Origin: Sciurus carolinensis
Taxonomy: Eukaryota > Chordata > Mammalia > Rodentia > Sciuridae
Direction: 5' to 3'
NCBI RefSeq assembly: GCF_902686445.1
Contig: NC_062213.1
Coordinates: 37,584,741 to 37,648,740 of the forward strand
Length of the DNA: 64,000 nucleotides
Below, piece by piece: positions 11,160 to 22,736 of this stretch (positions are counted from its first letter, which is position 1; each line of letters opens with the position of its first letter). The position numbers were made by a program, and so were the translations under genes. A model generated the notes under the pieces. It searched no databases and was not told the origin of the DNA. It saw only the letters and a list, made by a program, of their open reading frames with translations.

Positions 11160-11550
11160 ATATGGAGGAGGGATAGTAGATATTGGGGGTAGATGGCTGG
11201 CGAGTTAAGGAAGTCAGTGTCAGCTGGCGGGTGGGGAAAGGAGAATGAGCAAATAGAGAAAGCAAGGTGGGGGTGGCTGAGTGAGCAAAAACTCAGGCAA
11301 GTACATAATGTTTCTTTGAGAGAAAGCGAGTAGGCCAGACAGAGCTTCAGTCTTGTGAATGAGAGCCTTTGAGCCCATGGATGAGAGTGGGGAGAAATGA
11401 GAATGGGACCAGATTGTGCAATGTGTGCACACTACAGTAAATTGTTCAAATTACTCTCGACACTGGGAACCCGTTCAGGTTGTGGGTATAAGGAGAGGGG
11501 TGTGATGCAAGTATGTTAGATTTACAGTTATCACTGGAAAAACTATTGGT
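11160..11550 (-). mobile_element. L2 LINE fragment (minus strand)
   Basis: The purine-rich plus strand resembles the reverse complement of L2, e.g. 'gagaaagcaaggtgggggtg', 'gagtgagcaaaaactcaggc', 'gggaccagattgtgc' and a 'gatgcaagtatgttagattt' stretch. Very degraded; boundaries approximate. Confidence 0.4.
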
Positions 11551-11754
11551 ATTGCTTTAATGGGATCTTTCTACATTCTTCTATACCATCCCTTGTTTAT
11601 TAACTGAATATACTGTCCAGAATTTAATTTGATTTTTAAGGTAATTACAAATGTAGATTAACAGGCAAGAATTTTGTTCTCTAATGCAGTGGTACTTCAA
11701 GGACCCAAAGAACTGTGTTTTGGAATTTTGGCCTGTGAACTAAATGATCCCAGA

Positions 11755-12110
11755 CTGCATTGTGTCTGTACATGATATTTATTGTCTACTTCATTATAAA
11801 AGTAATGCATTTTGAAATACATTTCATTTTGTTTAGAAATTTGGAGAATATAGTAAGTTGGAATTTTTTAAATTCTTTTTACAAAACCTTTTTTGAATAG
11901 TAGAATATCTCTGTCTCACATGGGTCCACACGTATGCATATATGCTTTTAAAGTTAAGTCATACTTATGAATGTTGCAGTCATTTTTACATATTTTATAT
12001 TTTACTCTTTTGTTTAACATAACAAGGGGAGTTTTCTTCATGCTATAAACTTTGTGTAAGTAGAATATTTGTGGCTACCTTATGATCATCCATAGGGTTG
12101 AGTCTATAGG
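11755..12110. mobile_element. Old LINE relic, probably L1M
   Basis: The order 'aaatttggagaatata', 'tatgcatatatgcttttaaag', 'tcatacttatgaatgttg', 'ttttacatattttatatttt' and 'gtttaacataacaagg' resembles a common old L1 segment. Assigned by resemblance only. Confidence 0.35.
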
Positions 12111-12717
12111 CCTTTTTTTTTTTTAAGCCATTTTTATTATACTTGTTAGCCAGATATAGTTTCTATTTTGTGAAATGTCCATTACTCACTTATTTGTTGG
12201 GGTCTTCTAAATACCCAATCTGTTATCCACAAGAAACTAAGAAGAACTGAACATTGCCAGGGAACATCAGATAACCAAGGTTGTGAAATTTTATAACCCA
12301 GAGTAAAGAATTGTAGGTTCTGTCTGCTGTACTTGCTAGAATTCTTAATTACCAGGTGACTTAAGTATAAACTGCCATTCAAGGCATATTTTTTATTCAA
12401 GACTAATGAAATTTGGTTTTCTTTCACTGATACCTGCCTGCTATGAAGAAATAGGAAAAGTAATTTAATTACATTGTTAATTCAGCAAGTTATAGTAAGA
12501 AAATAACCTTTTGGGTTTCTAGATCTTATTTCTAATCTGCTTTTTGTTAGGTTTTATTATTTCATATTTTTGTATATTATTTCATATGTGTATATATTTA
12601 TGATTTCCATAGTAACAAAATAGACTGTATTTTAAGCTTTGTTTTGAAGAGGCAGAAATATTTCTGGTGCTCCTCACTAAAGTAGGGTGGAAGATGTTAA
12701 AACATGAGAATTTAAAG

Positions 12718-12945
12718 CTGTGGTTGAGCGATCCATTTAGAACACTGGAAAACACCCAAATTCAAATCTGGTTCTGCATCTTCCTAGGTGAGCTTGAACA
12801 AATTACCTTACCTTTCTGAATTACCATTTCTTTATTCATCTTTTAAAATGCAGAAACAAATACCTGCCTCCAAGGGTTGTTGTAACTTAAGAAATAAGTA
12901 AAATGAGCAGAAGTGCCTGTGCTCAGTAACTGTTAGCTTTCTACT
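12718..12945 (+). mobile_element. MIR SINE
   Basis: 'ttcaaatctggttctgcatc', 'gtgagcttgaacaaattacc', 'tttctttattcatcttttaaaatg', 'aatacctgcctccaagggttg' and 'gtgcctgtgctcagtaac' follow the MIR order from tRNA-like part to 3' end. Confidence 0.8.
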
Positions 12946-12949
12946 CCTT

Positions 12950-15040
12950 GTCTTCCTTTCCTTCCTCCTCCTACTGAAATTTAGAATGTGTCTCCATGCA
13001 TACCCTTCTCATTGCTGTTTATGCTTTTCTTAGGATTGAAATGTATTGTTTTCTTACTACCCAATCCAACTTCTTCCTATGGAAATGCTGTCCATTCTTT
13101 AGTACTCAAATGCTGATTTTTTTTCATGAAGTTTAGCACTTTAAAAGGTGTTCTAAGTGTGGGGGAAAGATATATAATAGTAAGTATGAAACAAGACAGC
13201 AAACTCTGCAACATAGTATTCAGAGACTAAATTTTAGAAGGTAAGGTTCCTAAAAAGTGATAAAGAAAAATTTTTTCATTGTGCAGCAGTAACAAGGAAT
13301 GATTGTTAGGTAGCACTGACATACCAACTCCTTTTTATTTGCCTTGTAATTTGTAAAACTCATTGTAAAAATGCAACAAACCTAATACAATGAAATACTA
13401 AGAAGTGATTTCATTAGGCTTTAAACTTGGGCTTGATTAATTATAACTCAGACCACATACAATGTGGAGAATTTGACATCAAGTCTGCACCATTGTCAAT
13501 CCAGAAAAGTGACAAAGACAGAAAGATAGCTAGAAGACTAGAGATAAGTAATTTGTGTCTTACCTATTAAAGCACAAAAGAAAATACTGAAAAAAGTACA
13601 GAATAAATTTGCTCTTGGTCTCTAGGTAAATATATATTTTATTGTAAACCCCTTTTTAAGTTTCTATACTGAAACTTTTAATAGATATGTATCAATTTGA
13701 TGAGTTCCACTTAGGTCTGTCCTGTCTGCTTAAGTGTGTGTGCATGTGTGTGTGTGTTATCAGTTTGTAGATGACACAAAGTGTGAAGAGAAAACTAATA
13801 AAGAATTACAGCTCAAAAATTTCAAGAACACCAAAGTAAAACCAACAAGAAATAGTTTAAATGGAATAAATGTGAATCCATTTAGAGTTTATGAAAATTG
13901 CATTGCATGAGTCCAAAATATGGACAGCAATCTGTCTTGGCATTTTTTCACATAAGAACCAATGTGTTTATTGCAGGCTTACTGTATGAGCCAAGCATAA
14001 CTACTTTTGCTTTAAAAGATGGGAATGTAACCTTACTTTAAGAGAACATATATCTTAATCACACAAAGTCGTCTTCATTCTTTGATAAGTAGCTTTCTCC
14101 TGAAATTGTGTGATTGGGGGGTCTTTTTTTTTTTTTTTTTCAGTGAAATGTTGCTTGGCAGGATTCCATGCAGAGGTCTAGAATAGTGAATAGACTAAAC
14201 TATGCCTACAGGAGAGACACTTGGAAAATGGCTGTGTTTTATTGTTCCTGGGGCACTGTAATGTAAGAAATACTGTTTTGTTACAGTGCCTAGATCTGTT
14301 CGGTATCAGAATAGCTTACCTTAGGGAATGAGTGTCCCTTTCCTAAGTTCTTAGCAAAGAAGTCACCTTATTGTATCTGTGACAGTGCAACAGGATTTTC
14401 TACAAATTATTGGGAAGTAACTAGATAGGCACTGAGATTCTTCCTCCATTGGAATCCCTCAGCAGTCCTTTGACATCAAGTCATTCATGTTCCTATAAAC
14501 CCATAGTTAGTTCTATACTTTAAACAAGTTTTGTCAGCTGGGAAGAACTACTGTTATATGGACTTATTTTAACATACAAACTACTTGATCTTTTTTTGTT
14601 CTCATCTTTCTCTGATGCTTATAAATTTTAAATGGGAAGAATATTGCATCAGAATAGGAGTTAGGATATCTTTGTCATTCTTGGACTTGAGGTATACTTC
14701 TGACTATAGATAATCAGTGTTCTACATTTTTTTAAGCTCCTAGATGTTATACTTAGTTTTGAACAGCATTTTATCACCCAGTAAGTGCTATTGTAATAAT
14801 ATTAGATCGAGATCACACAATTAAATCACAAAATTCCATCAGTTAAAATTTTTTTTCACTACACACTACCGATTAAATTGTGTGCACTTCAGTTGTAATT
14901 ATAGAGCATTCACTGGATGAGATGAAAAAGTATTCTAATAACTTCTACATCCCAATAGATCATCTTTTGTTGCCTCCTGGGAGACATATATCTCATTTTG
15001 GAAACCATTGTTTTTTGTCATAGAACTAGGAACTTTGTTT
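12950..15040. other. Intergenic AT-rich sequence
   Basis: No gene. It holds a short GT repeat near 13734..13758 and a T run near 14125..14141. I see no assignable repeat family. Confidence 0.45.
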
Positions 15041-15193
15041 TCCCATTTGTTTTTTGTTTTTTTTTTTTTTTTTCTGATCAAGCTGCAAATTTTTATTGTT
15101 CTCATGGATATTTATGCTGAGGGAATGAGGGGGTATGATGAGACACAGGCTGGTTGGCTGTGTTTTTCTTTTGGGCTCCTCCCATTTGTTTTT
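15041..15193 (-). pseudogene. Small 5'-truncated processed retrocopy (insert 15055..15179) with 14-bp target duplication
   Basis: The direct repeat TCCCATTTGTTTTT occurs at 15041..15054 and 15180..15193. The 125-bp insert between begins on the plus strand with a T run (15057..15073), the complement of a poly(A) tail. On the minus strand an AATAAA (complement of 15092..15097) stands 18 nt before that tail. This is the layout of an mRNA 3' end retroposed by L1 machinery and truncated at its 5' end. I do not recognise the parent gene; only about 105 nt of body remain, probably 3'UTR. It is not a known SINE by eye. Confidence 0.75.
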
Positions 15194-15371
15194 AAGCTGA
15201 AGAGTTTTTAGTAGCTCACAGAAACAGCTCTTTATATATTAATAAGATCTTGCAAATGAAATGTAATAAGGCTTTGTACTGTGTATAAAATATTCTGCAA
15301 ATCATGTAAAAAAATGCAAGGCACAGTAAACTCTTGAAAAAGAACATTTGCAAAGGGTACATGGCAACACT

Positions 15372-15528
15372 TGTGTGTGCGTGTATGTGTGTGCTGTGCT
15401 GGGACTTGAACCAGGGCTTCGTGCATGCTGTGTGTGTGTGTGTGCGCGTGCGTGTGGTGTGCTGGGACTCGAACCAGGGCCTTGTGCATGCTAAGCAAGC
15501 ACTCTACCTCGAGCCACATCCCCAGCCC
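15372..15528 (-). mobile_element. ID element with partial tandem duplication and TG repeats
   Basis: Two copies of the ID 3' part (reversed): 15398..15429 ('tgctgggacttgaaccaggg') and 15460..15528 ('tgctgggactcgaaccaggg'). Only the second continues to the ID start ('ccacatccccagccc'). Each copy has a TG-rich tract on its left (15372..15397 and 15430..15459). This looks like a tandem duplication of the ID tail end together with its TG repeat. Confidence 0.75.
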
Positions 15529-15529
15529 A

Positions 15530-16999
15530 TGGCATCATTTTTTGAGCATTTAGCATGTGTGGTTTGGAACACTGGGACTTAAGTTAGGATGAAGAGAGGT
15601 TTGCATAAATATGCATAAAGATGAAGTCTTTAGAAACAGATGATATCTTTAAGGCAAAATGTAGTCAAAAGAACAAACAAGCCAAGATTAAAACTTTGGA
15701 AAACCCTCACTTTTAGGGGATGGGTAGAAAAGGACTGAGGAAGTAACTGAAAGAACATTTGGAAGGGGAGGGAAGATGCCTGGGATAATACAGGCTCAAA
15801 GAGGAAATGTGAGACAAGTTTGGGCAAAGACTGGGAACCCCAGGATAGGAACCAAGTGCCAGAAGAGTGTCCATGCGCAGGTTAGCGCTCAGCAGCAGTG
15901 CTCAGCAATCCCAGCGCTTTGCTGAGGCGGAGGGAGCATGGCTTCAAGGAAGGAGGAGTGGATGTCCAGCTATGCCTCCAGATGCAGGTAGCTGCACACA
16001 GGAAAGGGCCATGCACATGGGCTCAGGGCTTCTGTGCTGGGGCTGCAGCACTGATGACCCAAGCACACCTGCCTGCCATCTGGCAAGACTCAGCTCAAAA
16101 TGTAGTGTGACCAGCCCACTTTTTTAGGCACAGTAAGCTTAATGCTCAAAATGTTGGCAAAATATTTAGACATGACTATGTTATATTTAAATATAACATC
16201 TTAACCTATGTTCTTTAGTGTTTTATCCTTAAATGATTATGTTGTATACATACAATGTTATTGTATATTTTATACATACAATATACTGGTCTTTAATAGT
16301 AGCATGAAACCAGAACTTCCCAGAGCCACTCATGTGGGACTGAATAGAGAAATACCAGTGAGCTCATGATATCCTTTTCCACCAACCCTGAGGTCCATTT
16401 TATTCTCTTCAGTCAAAAAAAGAAATAATAATAATAATAGTGGTTATTTTCTTGAAAAGATTCCTGGAAGTGAAATTCCTGGGTGAGAAGTATGCCTAGA
16501 GCTTTCACCTTGGCTGTCCTTTGACCTGGGTTAGAAAGCCAGGTTTGGCATGGGAAAGTAGTAGAGGGACCATTCAAAAAGCCTGTTTGATAGGCAGCAA
16601 ATAACAGCAGTGTGTCTGAGGCCTAGCTTCATCACCTCTAAATCCACCTCCTCTCCCACCTCACAACACTGTGAGGAGGATTTTTCCTAAAGATGTGAAA
16701 GTCCATTTTGTCAAACTTGGTGTGCTGGTGTGTGGATTCCTGCTGTGGAAAGCAAGGGGCCAGCTAGCAGTGAGAAGGGATTCAAGGTTTTCCCCATAAG
16801 AATATCACTCCATAGCAATTCAGGGTCCTTTTTGAGAGAAAGGAGAAGAGCTCAAGTTACAGCCAGCTGGTCAAGAATCATGTCTGACAACAGATATTCC
16901 TATTTGTGTGTCAAACATGGATGTAAAATGGCATATGTGTCACAGCAGGAAGAAAATATTTTAGAATCACTGAGGTAGAGGAAATATCAAAGACTTTCC
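15530..16999. other. Intergenic sequence, no gene recognised
   Basis: Contains a perfect 22-bp palindrome (16178..16199), an imperfect doubled 'tatacatacaat' near 16246..16280 and an AAT microsatellite near 16425. The purine-rich part 15590..15860 may be L2 debris. No coding frame supported. Confidence 0.45.
16178..16199. repeat. Perfect 22-bp AT-rich palindrome
   Basis: The sequence is its own reverse complement over 22 bp, centred on TTTAAA, with no spacer; the core is GTTATATTTAAATATAAC. The next outer pair does not match. In such AT-rich DNA this can arise by chance. Confidence 0.85.
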
Positions 17000-17118
17000 T
17001 AGCCAGGTAAACCTAGGTTTAAATCATCACTGCCACTTAGAATTTGACTTTGAGTTATAAATGCAACCTCAAGGCCCTGAACTTCACTGTCCTCATCTCT
17101 AAAATGACAGAAGATGAA
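17000..17118 (+). mobile_element. MIR fragment
   Basis: 'ctaggtttaaatcatcactg', 'ccacttagaatttgac', 'tgaacttcactgtcctcatc' and 'tctaaaatgacag' follow MIR (GGTTCGAATCCCGGCTCTGCCACTT ... CTTCATCTGTAAAATG). Degraded. Confidence 0.6.
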
Positions 17119-19029
17119 GCAGCAGCCTCTTGGTAGCCATCTAAAGGGAGCCCTCCTGGATACAGTGTTGTTGAAACGTACTGCTGTGTATGTAGTCTGG
17201 GTAGGTGGAAGTGTTCAAGAGAGTTTAGTTTTTTAATGTTTTGAATTATTAATAGTGGAAAACACCTTTTTTAGTTCCAAAATAATCTAGAACTTGAGGT
17301 ATTTTTTAGAGAGAAACAATTCAAGGATACAGACAGATAACAAATCAGTGAAAGTCCCTTGCTTTTCCATCCATACCATAAAACTGATTTTCCTTTTGTT
17401 TTGATCTTGATTGGTTTGTTGGCTAATATGTTGATTAGTTTCGATTTTGGTTTTCATATTTAAAATAACACTTTCCTTTTTTTCCCCTCCCCCCTTTTTT
17501 CAGTAATTGCCTGTATTGTCTAAAGGGGGAAAAAAAAAACCCTGTTCGTCAGTGGTCATCCTAGTGACGAACACTGCCTCTGAACCACGCAGGGCTTCTG
17601 TGATTTAGAGCACCTCAGCAGCTCCAGCTCCAGAGCTCACCACCTCTACAAAACCAGAATTTAATTGAGCTGTGTTATGAAAGGCTCTAATAATAGAGCG
17701 TGCCACTTGAAGGAGATGCCACAGCCCACTGGTACTGCAGAAGCTCCCTGTGTGAGGGAGGCCTGCAGCTTGATGTCACAGCTCAACACTCCAACTTCAT
17801 TTACATAATCATTGATCGCATGATTATGTAAAGTGAGGGTTGCTAGTGTTTTTCTGTTTAGTTCTTGAAAGTCTGTAGGCCTAAGAATAAGAATAAATGT
17901 GTCTTTTGGTGATGGTTGTGATGACCCTCAGTCCAGGGAAAAGACAGATTAAAAGGAAAAAAGTTGTTTCATATAAAATAACTTAAATGCACCAGGACAG
18001 TGAGCGAATCATATGTCAGAACAGAGAGGATAGTCTCTTTTATTCTAAGCTAGTTCTTTAGTTTCATCTAAAGTAAAAATAAAGGAAAAGCTGTGTCAAA
18101 CATTTTCACATAAAGGGTTAAAATTAGCATCCAACTGACCTGTATCCAAAGCTGATCTTCAGTTGTACCAGCCTGCATGGCCTCTGCTAGTGACCATGTT
18201 GAATACATGTAGCCTGCTAGGAATTTCACCAGCCTCACGACCCAAGTGATGCCCACCCCTTCAGCCACCCTGTTCCCCACTTCTTTATACCTAGCAACTA
18301 AAGAGGCAATGCCTGCCAGAGTAGGGGGCTTGCTGGGCCCTGCTGAGCACTGTGGCCCAAGGTCTAGCTTGATTAGGAAGGGCCCTGCCAGTTGTTAAAT
18401 TCCATCATTTGCGGGTTCATCCTTGTCTGCAGCTAAAGTAGCCAAAGGGCACAGCAATAGATCATCTAAAACCCACACTGGATTTTTTTCTTTTACTTAA
18501 TACTAAATTTAGGAATGTGATGGATGATTTAAATGACCAAATGTAAAACTTGGGAGCACCACACCTGGGAAAAGCATCCCCTGCTTGCTTAACTCTCCTA
18601 ACACTGTGATCCCCTGTCCCTGTCTTCCTTGTACACACAAATTTTCTTTTATTACATTCTGAGAAGATGTGGCCCTATTTTGTGCTTTTGTCTAATGAAA
18701 ATGTGTTCCTTACGTCCGTAGTAAGTGTTAACAGAACACTGTCAATGTTGTTTTCCTTCCTGAGGTACTGTCTTAACACAAATGTCCTTGTTATTTTCTT
18801 TTAAGATAAAACAAAATGGAATTTTGCCTGTGGTTTACTGCTTCTACCAGATTTGTTTTATTGAGCTTTTACTAGGTTCTTGAAGGTGTAATTACATTCT
18901 GTTAAAAGTTCTGCTGGTTTAGGGGCGTGATTGCTTCATTTGAAATGTGGCAACCTCCTTGTCTGACCCTAGTAGATATGTTTCTTTAATATTTGGTGTC
19001 TGAATTATTGGAGAGCATCAAATGACCGT
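17119..19029. other. Intergenic, largely unique-looking sequence
   Basis: No gene. The part 17560..17860 looks unlike the repeats around it and carries the perfect palindrome at 17800..17832, so it is a candidate conserved non-coding element. Pyrimidine tracts lie near 17480. No known repeat recognised in the rest. Confidence 0.45.
17800..17832. promoter_or_regulatory. Candidate regulatory palindrome, 13-bp arms around a 7-nt centre
   Basis: TTTACATAATCAT (17800..17812) and ATGATTATGTAAA (17820..17832) are exact reverse complements around TGATCGC. Each arm carries the AT-rich core ATAATCA/TGATTAT, of the type bound by homeodomain/TALE or POU factors. Symmetry and spacing suit dimer binding. 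Regulatory function is inference. Confidence 0.5.
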
Positions 19030-19150
19030 GGAAAAGTCACTTGTTCTGAATTTCAGTATAACGAAAACAGTACCTACCTCCTGCGGTTGTTTTGAAGTTT
19101 AACTGAGATCATTTGACAGCACCTAGGTGTAGCACAATTTGCTGAACACA
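19030..19150 (+). mobile_element. MIR fragment
   Basis: 'tggaaaagtcacttgttctg', 'aatttcagtataacgaaaac', 'agtacctacctcctgcggttg' and 'agtttaactgagatcatttg' follow the middle and 3' part of MIR. Confidence 0.65.
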
Positions 19151-19154
19151 AAAT

Positions 19155-19300
19155 GACTTGCTGCCTTCTGTGGGGTACAGCAGTGAACAAAACAGACAAC
19201 AGTTTTGGTATTCATGGAGTAGGAATAAATACATATTAATTTCAATGGGAGAAGGGAAAGAAATGCTACCCTGCACAATTAAAATCAGAATGCAGGCCTC
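19155..19300 (-). mobile_element. L2 LINE 3'-end fragment
   Basis: 'ggggtacagcagtgaacaaa' and 'cagacaacagttttggtattcatgg' match the complement of the L2 3' region (GGGATACAGCAGTGAACAAAACAGAC...). Short and degraded. Confidence 0.55.
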
Positions 19301-20169
19301 CCTCTGCATCTCGAGAGCACACAAAATTAATGAAGATTTCTAGTCACCAGAAGCTTCAAAGGTTATGTCACTAGTACCGAGAGGAATAGTAGCAGTTGCT
19401 GCCTGGTTACTAAAGGATTTATAGAACCCCAAGCGTGAATTTAAGGTTGTGTTTCTGTAGAATCCTGAAATACGCTAAAATGTACTGTGTCTGCCAATGG
19501 CTACCCATCCTATTAACAACTGTGGAGACAAATGCTTAATGAAGTCCTGGTCATAGGTGGCAAACCAAAGGCTCTGGGGCAGAGGTGGGTTTGTTTTGTT
19601 TTGTTTTATTATTTTTTAATCTCTTCCACTTGAAGACCAAGTCTGGAAGCGGTATGGGAACTGAAGAGATGGTTTTATACGTAGCATCTGATAAGAGCTA
19701 GAGTCTGAATATTTCAAGGTTCCAAAGAGGACTCAGAAACGGATGCCAAAATTGGATTGGAAGTGTAACAGGTGAGATGCCTATAAAAAGGTAGAGGGGA
19801 CAAAGCAGAAGTAGGCTAGGGCAGCCTTCATAGCACCACACAGTTCTCTCAATATGAAGAGAGAAGGGCCACAAGGAAGAGTCGGTTAAAAAGGACTCAG
19901 ACCGTGTCACGGTTCCGAGAGAGCTGCTAAGGGCCAGTGATCACACACAAGCAAAAGTTGCCCAGGAGAAAATTCCAGGGAGGACAGGGACAGGCCAGCA
20001 CCAGACCTGCTATGCTAGGTCACTGACAGGAAGCAGCCTGGGAGGGGACAGGGACACTAATTTACATACCTTCTAACTCACCTTTCAATATTGATCTAGG
20101 TGAGAGGCACCCAGATGCAACCCTGAACATGATAAGAAAGGACTTCCACTTCATGCCATTCCTTCTCTA
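19301..20169. other. Intergenic, no gene recognised
   Basis: Mixed sequence without a supported coding frame. A short TTTTG run lies near 19592. Some of 19690..20060 may be repeat debris I cannot assign. Confidence 0.4.
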
Positions 20170-21250
20170 CTGAGGCATCCTGGAGGGGGCCCATCAAATG
20201 TCCCTGGGGGTCCGGTCACCTGGGCTTGCAGGCTATAGGAATAGCAGTACAGAGGCCCAGAGACAGGAAAGCACTTCATCCATTGTAGCTGTGGGAAGAG
20301 CACCCACGTGCCAGAGCAAAAGGTCCACTCCAGGGGACAAAAGGGATGGGATGAAGTTGAGAGATGAACAGGAACCAGATGGTGCAAGACTTCGTCAGCC
20401 ACGGCCAGCCTTTTGGACTTTGTTTAAACCTGGAAATGTGAGCGGGAGGAGGGAGATGGCTGATCTGATGTATGTTTGGCAAAGAGCACTCTACCTGCTG
20501 TGCGCAGGATCTTTTGAAAAGGAGTGAGTGTGACTGTAGGAGACAGATCAGGAATAATCTGCAGTGACAGTAATCCAAGCGAAGGATGGCAGAGACTCGG
20601 ATCTGGCCGGAGATACCTAGAGGTGGAGAGAAGAGGAGCAACCAAGCCACTCTGGTTTCTGGCTTACTCAGCTGGGTGGATGGCAATGCCCTGTGCTGAC
20701 ATGATAGGGAAGATGAGGGAAGGGACAGATTGGGAGCAGTGTGTGAGGAAGGGCACAGTTCTGGACGTGAATTTGGGATGCCCCTTAGCCAAGTGGCAGT
20801 GCCAAATACACTGTACTTGCAGCATGTATGTCCAGACACATGATTCTGGGCAGGAGATTGCCTGGAGGTACAGATTCCAGAGTTGTCCGCGTGTAGAATG
20901 TTTTTAAAGCCACAGGAGCAGAAGTTACTTAGGATCACAGATGGGAAAGAGTCCCAGGATCAAGCCCTGAGGAACCCCAACATTCAGAGGTGCAGTAGAG
21001 GAATAGGAGGCAGATTCTTAGAGAACTAGGGAGAGACAGAGCCCATAAGCTTAGGGAAGGGGCAGCCATCCTGGGGAGGAGTAAGGAGAGGGGAAGTCTC
21101 AGCAACCTGGGGCCTGGTGGTCATCTTAATAGAGGAGAAGGAAGGGAGCCAAATGAGTGGGTTAAAGACTTGGGATGTGGGAAAGCAGAAACAGCTCGTG
21201 TAGACTCTTTTCAAGAGTTCTGTTGTGAAAGGGAACTGAGAGATGGTTTC
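20170..21250 (-). mobile_element. L2 LINE fragment (minus strand), includes decayed ORF
   Basis: The plus strand shows the purine-rich complement of L2: 'acagtaatccaagcgaagga', 'gctgggtggatggcaatgcc', 'caagccctgaggaaccccaa', 'cattcagaggtgcag'. The minus-strand frame across 20276..20938 is open for 220 residues by chance and contains 'ILRLDYCH', similar to the L2 reverse transcriptase region. It is a relic, not a gene. Confidence 0.7.
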
Positions 21251-22731
21251 ATCACAGGAAGAGGATGTGGAGTTAAGGAAGCATATAATTTTTATTTATT
21301 TGTCTAAGGGTAGAAGTTGCAAAAAGAACAATGGGACTAATAGTTTTCATCCCCCTGGCTAGGAGAACAAGAAGGGAGGGCACAAGCTACCCAGCGACCA
21401 GGGTGGACAGCACCCAGGTCAGCAGGGATCCCTGGTCAGCACGGCTGGTGACTGAGGGACAGGCTTCCGGCAGGTGGGAGTCCTGGGAGCTTGGTCCTGG
21501 GTGGGGTCACTCAGATGTCTTTGACATAGCCCTGTGGTAATGAGTCTACAACTCCTATAGAAAGTTGAATGATAACAGAAACCAGGCCAGCCCCAGAGCT
21601 CAAAAACAGCCCACCACCAAGGACAGCAGCTGCAGGAAGGACGGGGTCAGCCTCTGGGCCTTGGGGACATTAAGACTAACCCTGAAATAAATTCTGATTC
21701 TGAGATACAGCGGCACCACTTACTCCCAAGTCAGGCTGTGGGACAGAAAGCTTCACTGGGTACCAACAGCACAAAAAGTCAGGGCCAAAAAGCCTTGATT
21801 GGCCTTAATTTTGTAAGGGTTTCCCAAACTCTGGATTGCCTCTTGCAAGCAGATGACCTGGGGGACGAGTGGTATGACAGAAAGATGGACTCCTAACAAG
21901 GGCCCAAGTTTGCCCTGTGAAGACTGGAAAGAATGTGCTTGTAAAGATTCAGTAACCTCAAAAAGAATTTAAATTCAAATTTGAGAGGTTGGAAAATGGC
22001 TTCTGTGAAACCATAAGCAGTTTTTCATAAGAAAACATGTCACAGATACAAAACGTTGGAGAATCCTGTAACTCGCGTGGAAGAATAGCAGGAGGAAAAG
22101 GTGAAGGATGAACTGGCCAATTTCAAGTCAGGAGAGTGAGTGTGAAACCAAGGGAACTCGAGATGTTAGCACCTGGAAGAAATCACACTTCCTGTTCACC
22201 TCAGAAAAACAGGGCTCAGGCGAGAATTCAGAAGCCCTGACAAAAGGCGCAGCAGAGAAGCAGTGTATGACCAAAAGCTATCAAAGTACACAGCCAGAAA
22301 TCTGTGTGAAGAAACTTGATGGAGAATATCCGATGGAAATGAAAGGCAAGAGAGTCAGAAGTGATTTTTGCCATGGAGCAGTTTAAAATTTACCAGTAGT
22401 TGTAGCCAGGGTCTCCTAATCCCACTTCCAAATCAAGAAGGCCAAATGTCGTACAAACCTAGGTCCTCCCTGCCAGCCTTGGCTAGAATGTCCGGTCTGC
22501 CCAGTGAGCACCTTCAGTACATTTTTGACTTGTCATAGCTGAGAAGACAAATGAAAATGTGAGGGTCAACTATCTCGAGCTGATTCTTACCAAGAAGGAA
22601 AATTGTGTCATTGTAGAGTTCTCAAATACAGGTAGAAAAAGTATTGAGACTATCAGAGGAAAAGTGTGAAAAATCGAACAAAAAAAGAACAAAAGCTGTG
22701 CCCAGGTGGTGGGATGGAGACTCTCGTCTAG
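21251..22731. other. Intergenic, no gene recognised
   Basis: Moderate GC, no supported exon and no young repeat. The longest frame (22108..22386) shows no family resemblance. Confidence 0.45.
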
Positions 22732-22736
22732 GAGAC

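Noticed and set aside
15867..16127. Overlapping frames beginning in a B1-like 'aatcccagcgctttgctgagg' stretch
   Set aside because: The B1 likeness is limited to about 20 bases and the frames have no family resemblance; neither a SINE nor a gene is supported.
20276..20938. 220-residue minus-strand open frame
   Set aside because: It lies in a degraded L2 LINE and shows only traces of its reverse transcriptase region.
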